64,000 nucleotides of DNA from Pseudomonas botevensis (lineage in GTDB: Bacteria > Pseudomonadota > Gammaproteobacteria > Pseudomonadales > Pseudomonadaceae): positions 1 through 64,000 of the forward strand of contig NZ_JAHTKI010000025.1 of NCBI RefSeq assembly GCF_019145475.1. The letters run 5' to 3'. The position numbers were made by a program, and so were the translations under genes. Every line of letters starts with the position of its first letter. Positions within the stretch are counted from its first letter, which is position 1. The notes below the pieces were generated by a model. It was not told the origin of the DNA and did no database searches. It saw nothing but the letters and a program-made list of their open reading frames with translations. This document shows positions 58,248 to 64,000 of this stretch, piece by piece.

Positions 58248-60647
58248 CTAGAGCGGAGCCAGCTCGGTTTCAGCCTCGACCGCTTTCACAACCTTGAGCT
58301 GGCGCATCTGCTCACAACCCCACAACACCCGCTCCGGGGTCGCCGGGGCGTCGATCTTCGGTTGATGCTTGTAGTCGCCGATGCTGGCCACCGCATCCTT
58401 GATCGCGCACCACGCGGCGATGCCGAGCATGAACGGCGGCTCGCCGACAGCCTTGGAGTGGAACACCGTGTCTTCCGGGTTCTTGCGGTTCTCCACCAGC
58501 TTCACCCGCAGGTCCAGCGGCATGTCCGCCACGGCCGGGATCTTGTAGCTGGCCGGGCCGTTGGTCATCAGCTTGCCCTTGTTGTTCCACACCAGTTCTT
58601 CCATGGTCAGCCAGCCCATGCCCTGGATGAAGCCGCCCTCGACCTGGCCGATGTCGATGGCCGGGTTCAGCGAGGCGCCGACGTCGTGGAGGATGTCGGT
58701 GCGCAGCATCTTGTACTCGCCGGTGAGGGTGTCGACGATCACTTCGCAGCACGCCGCGCCGAAGGCGAAGTAGTAGAACGGCCGGCCACGGGCCTGGCTG
58801 CGGTCGTAATAGATTTTCGGGGTCTTGTAGAACCCGGTGCTCGACAGCGATACCTGATTGAAATACGCCAGTTGAATCAACGCTTCGAAGGTCATGATCT
58901 GGTCGCGTACCCGCACGTGACCGTTGTGGAATTCGACGTCTTCTTCACTGACCTTGTAGTGCCGTGCGGCGAATTCCACCAGACGCTGCTTGATGATTTC
59001 GGCGGCGTTCTGCGCGGCTTTGCCGTTGAGGTCGGCACCGCTGGAGGCGGCGGTCGGCGAGGTGTTCGGCACCTTGTCGGTGTTGGTCGCGGTGATCTGC
59101 ACCCGATCCATTTCCACCTGGAACACTTCGGCCACCACCTGCGCGACCTTGGTGTTCAGGCCCTGGCCCATTTCCGTGCCGCCGTGGTTCAGGTGGATGC
59201 TGCCGTCGGTGTAGACGTGAATCAGCGCGCCGGCCTGGTTGAGGAAGCTGGCAGTGAAGGAAATGCCGAATTTCACCGGGGTCAGCGCCAGGCCTTTTTT
59301 CAGGATCGGGCTGTTGGCGTTGTAGCGGCGGATCGCTTCGCGACGCTCGGCGTACTGGCTGCTTTCTTCCAGTTCAGCCGTCATCTCTTCGAGCATGTTG
59401 TGCTCGACGGTCTGGTAGTAGTGGGTGACGTTGCGTTCGGTCTTGCCGTAGTAGTTGGCCTTGCGCACCGCCAGCGGATCGAGGTTCAGGTGACGGGCGA
59501 TGGCGTCCATCACTTCTTCGATGGCGACCATGCCTTGCGGGCCGCCGAAGCCACGGTAAGCGGTGTTCGACGCGGTGTTGGTCTTGCAGCGGTGACCGTT
59601 GATGGTCGCGTCGCCCAGGTAGTACGAGTTGTCCGAGTGGAACATCGCCCGGTCGACGATCGAGGCCGACAGGTCCGGCGAGCAGCCACAGTTGCCGGCC
59701 AGGTCCATGGCGATCCCGTGCAGGCGTCCGGTGCTGTCGAAGCCGACGTCGTACTCGACGTAGAACGGGTGACGCTTGCCGGTCATCAGCATGTCTTCGA
59801 CCCGTGGCAGGCGCATCTTGGTCGGCTGGCCGGTGAGGTGCGCGACCACTGCGCACAGGCACGCCGGGCTGGCGGCCTGGGTTTCCTTGCCGCCGAAACC
59901 GCCGCCCATGCGGCGCATGTCGACGACGATTTTGTTCATCGACACGTCGAGCACTTCCGCCACCAGTTTTTGCACTTCGGTGGGGTTCTGGGTCGAGCAG
60001 TAGACGATCATGCCGCCGTCTTCGGTCGGCATGACCGAGGAGATCTGAGTCTCCAGATAGAAGTGTTCCTGGCCGCCGATGTGCAGCGTGCCCTGGAGGC
60101 GATGTTCGGCAGTGGCCAGCGCTGACGTCGAATCGCCGCGCTGATGGGTATGGCTGTCGAGCACGAAATGGCGTTTGCGCAGGGCTTCGACCACGTCGAG
60201 CACCGGCTCCAGATCTTCGTATTCGATGATCGCGGCCATCGCGGCCTTGCGTGCGGTCTCCAGATCCTTCGCAGCCACGGCCAGTACCGGTTGGCCGACG
60301 AACTGCACGTCATCGATGGCCAGCAGCGGATCACCCGGCAGCAGCGGGCCGATGTCTTTCAGGCCCGGTACGTCTTCGTGGGTGATGGCGATGCGCACGC
60401 CTTCGAAGGCGTAGCACGGCCGGGTGTCGATGCTGATGATCTTCGCGTGGGCGCGATCCGACAGCCGCGCGTAGACGTGCAACTGGTTGGGGAATTCCAG
60501 GCGGTCATCGATGTACTGCGCTTCACCGGACACATGCTTGGCGGCGCTGTCGTGCTTGACGCTGCGGCCGACACCGGTGGTCAGATCCTTGGCGAACAGC
60601 TCGGCCAATTCAGCCTGGGTCTTCTCTACGGCGTGATGGTTAGACAT
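58248..60647 (-). CDS. xdhB: XdhB, xanthine dehydrogenase molybdopterin-binding subunit
   Basis: 799 residues. Oxidises hypoxanthine/xanthine to urate. Moco motifs MRRMGGGFGGKETQAA, NTAYRGFGGPQGM, HLNHGGTEMGQGLNTKVAQV (given by segment) and the catalytic Glu in KAVGEPPFMLG are all present. C-terminal DIGQVEGGFIQGMGWLTMEE is standard. It overlaps the xdhA stop by 8 bases, giving coupled synthesis of the two subunits. Confidence 0.96.
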   Translation of the reverse strand: MSNHHAVEKTQAELAELFAKDLTTGVGRSVKHDSAAKHVSGEAQYIDDRLEFPNQLHVYARLSDRAHAKIISIDTRPCYAFEGVRIAITHEDVPGLKDIGPLLPGDPLLAIDDVQFVGQPVLAVAAKDLETARKAAMAAIIEYEDLEPVLDVVEALRKRHFVLDSHTHQRGDSTSALATAEHRLQGTLHIGGQEHFYLETQISSVMPTEDGGMIVYCSTQNPTEVQKLVAEVLDVSMNKIVVDMRRMGGGFGGKETQAASPACLCAVVAHLTGQPTKMRLPRVEDMLMTGKRHPFYVEYDVGFDSTGRLHGIAMDLAGNCGCSPDLSASIVDRAMFHSDNSYYLGDATINGHRCKTNTASNTAYRGFGGPQGMVAIEEVMDAIARHLNLDPLAVRKANYYGKTERNVTHYYQTVEHNMLEEMTAELEESSQYAERREAIRRYNANSPILKKGLALTPVKFGISFTASFLNQAGALIHVYTDGSIHLNHGGTEMGQGLNTKVAQVVAEVFQVEMDRVQITATNTDKVPNTSPTAASSGADLNGKAAQNAAEIIKQRLVEFAARHYKVSEEDVEFHNGHVRVRDQIMTFEALIQLAYFNQVSLSSTGFYKTPKIYYDRSQARGRPFYYFAFGAACCEVIVDTLTGEYKMLRTDILHDVGASLNPAIDIGQVEGGFIQGMGWLTMEELVWNNKGKLMTNGPASYKIPAVADMPLDLRVKLVENRKNPEDTVFHSKAVGEPPFMLGIAAWCAIKDAVASIGDYKHQPKIDAPATPERVLWGCEQMRQLKVVKAVEAETELAPL

Positions 60648-62094
60648 AAGCGGTCACCCGAGTCTCGATGTGCGGTGTTTGCAGTTCGATGAAGTATTTG
60701 CGCAGCAGGTTTTGCGCGCTGAGCAGGCGGTATTCCTTGCTGGCGCGGAAGTCCGAGAGCGGCGTGAAGTCTTCGCCCAGCGCGGCGCAGGCGCGTTCGA
60801 CCACGGCGTTGTTGAACGGCTGGCCGAGCAGCACGGCTTCGCAGTGGGCCGCGCGTTTCGGGATCGCGGCCATGCCGCCGAAGGCCACGCGGGCGTCGCG
60901 GATCACGCCGTTTTCCACGCGCAGGTTGAACGCGGCGCAGACGGCGGAGATGTCGTCGTCCAGGCGTTTTGACACCTTATAGGCGCGGAAACGCTGCTCG
61001 GCGCTGGCGCGCGGGACGATGATCTTTTCGATGAATTCGCTTTCCTGACGCGCGGTGACCCGGTAATCGATGAAGTAATCCTCCAGAGCCAGGGTGCGCC
61101 GGGTTTCGCCCTTGCACAGCACGATCTGCGCGCCGAGGGCAATCAGCAGCGGTGGCGAGTCACCGATCGGCGAGGCGTTGCCGATGTTGCCGCCGAGGGT
61201 GCCCTGGTTACGGATTTGCAGGGAGGCGAAGCGGTGCAGCAGTTCGCCGAAGTCCGGGTACTCGGCGTTGAGCGCTTCGTAGCAGTCGGAGAGGGCGGTG
61301 GCGGCGCCGATTTCCAGGCGATCGTCGAAGCGTTCGATGCGCTTCATTTCGGCGACGTTGCCGACGTAGATCATCACCGGCAGGGTGCGGTGGAACTGGG
61401 TGACTTCCAGCGCCAGGTCGGTGCCGCCGGCCAGCAGGCGGGCCTGTGGATAAGCGTCGTAGAGGTCGGCCAGGTCGGCTACGGTCAGCGGCACGAGGCA
61501 ACGTTTGTCGCCGCTGTTGAGTTCGCCGATATCGGTGGGTGCAATGGCCTTGAGGCGGGCAATGGTCTCGGCTTCGCGGGCGTCGAACTGATCCGGCTGT
61601 TTGCCGCAGCAGGATTGTTCGGCGGCGGCGAGGATCGGTCGGTAGCCGGTGCAGCGGCAGAGGTTGCCGGCCAGCGCTTCGTGGGCTTTGTGGTGATCCG
61701 GCGCGTCGCTGTTCTTTTGCAGGGCGAACAGCGACATGACGAAACCGGGGGTGCAGAAGCCGCACTGTGAGCCGTGGCACTCGACCATGGCTTTCTGCAC
61801 GCTGTGCAGCTCGCCTTTGTGCTTGAGGTCTTCGACGCTGATCAACTGCTTGCCGTGCAGCGACGAGACGAACGTCAGGCACGAGTTGAGGCTGCGATAG
61901 CGAATGTGTTCGCGGCCATCGTCATCCGTTTGCAACTCGCCGACCACCACGGTGCAGGCGCCGCAGTCGCCGCTGGCGCAACCTTCTTTGGTGCCGGACT
62001 TGCCCACGTGTTCGCGCAGGTAATTGAGCACGGTCAGGTTCGGGTCCAGGGCGTGCTCGCTACGGAGTTCCTGGTTTAGTAAAAACTGGATCAC
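60640..62094 (-). CDS. xdhA: XdhA, xanthine dehydrogenase FeS/FAD subunit
   Basis: 484 residues. Two [2Fe-2S] sites: EGCASGDCGACTVVVG and CGFCTPGFVM with CRCTGYRPI. A linker leads to the FAD domain (YPQARLLAGGTDLALEV, GGNIGNASPIGDSPP). It passes electrons from the molybdenum site to NAD+. The start codon faces the GntR gene at 62361 across a 266-bp divergent region with two tandem dyads. First gene of the xdhABC-guaD unit. Confidence 0.96.
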   Translation of the reverse strand: MIQFLLNQELRSEHALDPNLTVLNYLREHVGKSGTKEGCASGDCGACTVVVGELQTDDDGREHIRYRSLNSCLTFVSSLHGKQLISVEDLKHKGELHSVQKAMVECHGSQCGFCTPGFVMSLFALQKNSDAPDHHKAHEALAGNLCRCTGYRPILAAAEQSCCGKQPDQFDAREAETIARLKAIAPTDIGELNSGDKRCLVPLTVADLADLYDAYPQARLLAGGTDLALEVTQFHRTLPVMIYVGNVAEMKRIERFDDRLEIGAATALSDCYEALNAEYPDFGELLHRFASLQIRNQGTLGGNIGNASPIGDSPPLLIALGAQIVLCKGETRRTLALEDYFIDYRVTARQESEFIEKIIVPRASAEQRFRAYKVSKRLDDDISAVCAAFNLRVENGVIRDARVAFGGMAAIPKRAAHCEAVLLGQPFNNAVVERACAALGEDFTPLSDFRASKEYRLLSAQNLLRKYFIELQTPHIETRVTAYV

Positions 62095-62152
62095 GGAAGG
62101 CCTCGCAGATTCATTATTGTTGTTAACCGACGTGAGCCGAATTTAGCAGCTC

Positions 62153-62189
62153 TGACTTTTCGGTCAATGATTTTCTGACTTAAAGGTCA
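62153..62189. promoter_or_regulatory. Tandem TGAC-N6-GTCA dyads upstream of xdhA
   Basis: TGACTTTTCGGTCA (62153-62166) and TGACTTAAAGGTCA (62176-62189) are two copies of TGAC-N6-GTCA 23 bp apart, about two helical turns, 59-95 bp before the xdhA start. A likely operator pair for a GntR/FCD dimer, most simply the one encoded divergently at 62361. Confidence 0.6.
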
Positions 62190-62360
62190 AGAAAACTCAT
62201 TTCGTCGATCAACAGCTCGTCTCTTGAGTATTGACCCGCTATCGAACTCCTGCTTTTTTGCGGGATTCGTGCCAAAAACCGCTGTGCGGGCACTCCGCCA
62301 TGAACGCGCATTGCGCTACACTGCGCCGCTTGTGCAGATCGAAGAATTTGAAGGACAACC

Positions 62361-63020
62361 ATGACGTTCAAGGCGCCGGACAGCCTCGCCGAGCAAATCG
62401 CCCACCACCTCGCCGAGCGGATCATTCGCGGCGAAATGAAGCCGGGAGAGCGCATCCAGGAACAGAAGGTCACGCTGGCGCTGAATGTCAGTCGTGGTTC
62501 GGTTCGCGAGGCCCTGCTGATCCTCGAACGCCGTCACCTGATCGCGATCCTGCCGCGTCGTGGCGCCCACGTCACCGAACTGACGGCGCACAAGGTTCAG
62601 AGCCTGTGTACGTTGATGAGCGAGCTGTACATCCTGCTCGGCAACGCGGTCGCCAACGGCTGGCAGACTCAGGCCGACATGGCGCCGTTCGTGCAGATCC
62701 AGCAGCGTCTGACCGCCAGCTACGAGCGCCAGGACATCCGTACCTTCGTCGACGACAGCTTCAATGTGATGCGCGCCGCGTATCCGTTCGCCAACAACCC
62801 TTATCTGCAGGAAACCGTCGAGAACCTGCAACCGGCCATGAGCCGCGCGTATTTCCTCGCTCTGGAGCAGCGCAAGGCCGAGATGAGCGAGTTCCTCGAA
62901 CTGTTCGAGCGCCTGCTCGCCGCTGTGCTCGCCCGTGATTTGCCGCAGATCCGCATCGTGCTGACGGCTTACGCCCAGCGCAGTTGCGATCTGGTGGTGT
63001 CCGCCCTGACGGCGGCCTGA
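62361..63020 (+). CDS. GntR/FCD regulator divergent from xdhA
   Basis: 219 residues. HTH: AEQIAHHLAERIIRGEMKPG and NVSRGSVREALLILERRHLI; the C-terminal effector part is shorter and less canonical FCD (MSELYILLGNAVANGW, FNVMRAAYPFANNPYLQ). ATG 62361 after AAGGA. Divergent from xdhA, so xanthine dehydrogenase control is inferred, but the gene also adjoins smc by two bases and could be unrelated to purines. Ligand unknown. Confidence 0.88.
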   Translation: MTFKAPDSLAEQIAHHLAERIIRGEMKPGERIQEQKVTLALNVSRGSVREALLILERRHLIAILPRRGAHVTELTAHKVQSLCTLMSELYILLGNAVANGWQTQADMAPFVQIQQRLTASYERQDIRTFVDDSFNVMRAAYPFANNPYLQETVENLQPAMSRAYFLALEQRKAEMSEFLELFERLLAAVLARDLPQIRIVLTAYAQRSCDLVVSALTAA

Positions 63021-63022
63021 AC

Positions 63023-64000
63023 GTGCGGCTAAAGTGCATCAAACTGGCGGGGTTCAAATCCTTCGTCGACCCGACCACGGTGAACTTCCCCAGTAACATG
63101 GCGGCGGTCGTCGGGCCGAACGGTTGCGGCAAGTCGAACATCATCGACGCCGTGCGCTGGGTGATGGGCGAAAGTTCGGCGAAGAACCTCCGTGGCGAGT
63201 CGATGACCGACGTCATCTTCAATGGCTCGACCAGCCGCAAGCCGGTGAGCCAGGCGAGCATCGAACTGGTGTTCGACAACTCCGACGGCACACTGATCGG
63301 CGAGTACGCCGCCTACGCGGAAATCTCGATTCGCCGCAAAGTCACCCGCGACAGCCAGAACAGCTATTACCTCAACGGCGCCAAGTGCCGCCGCAAGGAC
63401 ATCACCGATATCTTCCTCGGCACTGGCCTGGGGCCGCGCAGTTACTCGATCATCGAGCAGGGGATGATCTCCAAGCTGATCGAGGCCAAGCCCGAGGATC
63501 TGCGCAACTTCATCGAAGAAGCGGCGGGAATCTCCAAGTACAAGGAGCGTCGGCGCGAAACGGAAAACCGTATCCGCCGCACCCACGAAAACCTCGCCCG
63601 CCTGACCGACCTGCGCGAAGAACTCGAACGCCAGCTCGAACGCCTGCACCGCCAGGCCCAGGCCGCCGAGAAGTATCAGGAATACAAAGCCGAGGAGCGG
63701 CAGCTCAAGGCGCAACTGTCGGCCCTGCGCTGGCAGGATCTGAACGAGCAGGTCGCCCAGCGCGAATCGATCATCGGCACCCAGGAAATCAGTTTCGAAG
63801 CGCTGGTCGCCGAACAACGCAACGCCGATGCGGCCATTGAGCGCCTGCGTGACGGGCACCACGACCTGTCCGAACGCTTCAACCTGGTGCAGGGCCGCTT
63901 CTATTCGGTCGGCGGCGACATCGCCCGGGTCGAACAGAGCATCCAGCACGGCCAGCAACGTTTGCGTCAGTTGCAGGACGATCTTAAAGAAGCCGAGCGT
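63023..64000 (+). CDS. smc: SMC, chromosome segregation ATPase (N-terminal part, cut by window edge)
   Basis: 326 codons from GTG 63023 to the right edge without a stop. N-terminal head: MRLKCIKLAGFKSFVDPTTV (initiator GTG read as Met), Walker A GPNGCGKSNIID about residues 32-43, VRWVMGESSAKNLRG, and the Q-loop region RSYSIIEQGMISKL, then the start of the long coiled coil with heptads (ERQLERLHRQAQAAEKYQEY at its ends). SMC holds DNA in condensin with ScpA and ScpB. Only 2 bp after the GntR stop and no clear Shine-Dalgarno, so translation may be coupled. Confidence 0.97.
   Translation, partial: MRLKCIKLAGFKSFVDPTTVNFPSNMAAVVGPNGCGKSNIIDAVRWVMGESSAKNLRGESMTDVIFNGSTSRKPVSQASIELVFDNSDGTLIGEYAAYAEISIRRKVTRDSQNSYYLNGAKCRRKDITDIFLGTGLGPRSYSIIEQGMISKLIEAKPEDLRNFIEEAAGISKYKERRRETENRIRRTHENLARLTDLREELERQLERLHRQAQAAEKYQEYKAEERQLKAQLSALRWQDLNEQVAQRESIIGTQEISFEALVAEQRNADAAIERLRDGHHDLSERFNLVQGRFYSVGGDIARVEQSIQHGQQRLRQLQDDLKEAER

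Noticed and set aside
1..64000. CRISPR arrays, IS elements, prophage, tRNA or rRNA genes
   Set aside because: I looked for regularly spaced direct repeats, transposase motifs, phage genes and cloverleaf sequences and saw none; repeats present are REP or MITE-like.

Overview
The window looks like a chromosomal segment of a Pseudomonas of the fluorescens group. This rests on a GC-rich sequence (roughly 60% or more), the cmaX-crfX-cmpX-sigX-oprF block around the major porin OprF, typical REP hairpins built on GTGGGAGCGGGCTTGCCCGC, a GntR-controlled prpB-prpC-acnD-prpF-prpD operon, and a NasS/NasT nitrate assimilation cluster. From memory, not checked here, three blocks match P. aeruginosa PAO1 gene order (about PA1756-PA1786, PA3046-PA3050 and PA1519-PA1527), so the window looks like ordinary core genome stitched from three conserved neighbourhoods. 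I see no prophage, IS element, CRISPR array, rRNA or tRNA.

Layout. 1-2592: N-terminal part of an Rhs/YD-repeat protein, cut by the left edge. 2841-7805: HAD phosphatase, SDR with divergent LysR regulator, and a racemase-family protein with an NCS1 nucleobase/hydantoin-type transporter. 8307-11251: cysH, thrH, pabB. 11505-14568: a tight operon of a retropepsin-like protease, a 7-TM transglutaminase-like protein and an ATP-grasp ligase. 14854-23344: the 2-methylcitrate (propionate) operon with its GntR regulator. 23455-27912: ppsR and divergent ppsA (gluconeogenic entry), then an alpha/beta hydrolase. 28139-32627: rraA and the cell-envelope block cmaX-crfX-cmpX-sigX-oprF. 32704-44512 (minus strand): the complete assimilatory nitrate cluster, in transcription order nasS-nasT, nitrate transporter-Ser/Thr kinase/phosphatase, nirB-nirD-nitrate reductase-cobA. 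44745-54845: pyrD, rmf, rlmKL, a PAS-GGDEF diguanylate cyclase, dacB, a yggL-type gene and benE. 55103-63020: purine catabolism (GntR, guanine deaminase, xdhC, xdhB, xdhA, second GntR). 63023-64000: start of smc, running off the right edge.

The most informative part is the nitrate cluster. Each of its three transcription units (nasS-nasT; transporter-kinase; nirBD-reductase-cobA) has a -24/-12 (sigma-54) promoter match followed by an untranslated leader. Each leader carries tandem hairpins with hexaloops having A at position 1 and G at position 4, the signature bound by ANTAR proteins such as NasT. The last hairpin overlaps the 5' arm of an intrinsic terminator. This predicts that nitrogen limitation (sigma-54, presumably NtrC) starts transcription and that nitrate or nitrite, sensed by NasS and relayed by NasT, lets RNA polymerase through all three leaders, including the one in front of nasS-nasT itself. 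SUMT (cobA) supplies siroheme precursor for NirB, so cofactor synthesis is in the same unit.

Other regulatory signals read directly from the sequence are two SalI-type palindromes (core TGTCGACA) at the prp regulator, TTGTRTACAAT sites near both the NCS1 transporter and the benE/GntR divergent region, and a tandem pair TGAC-N6-GTCA in front of xdhA. Intergenic repeats include six REP loci and three copies of a 160-180 bp MITE-like element, one of which lies 15 bp from the transporter's sigma-54 promoter.
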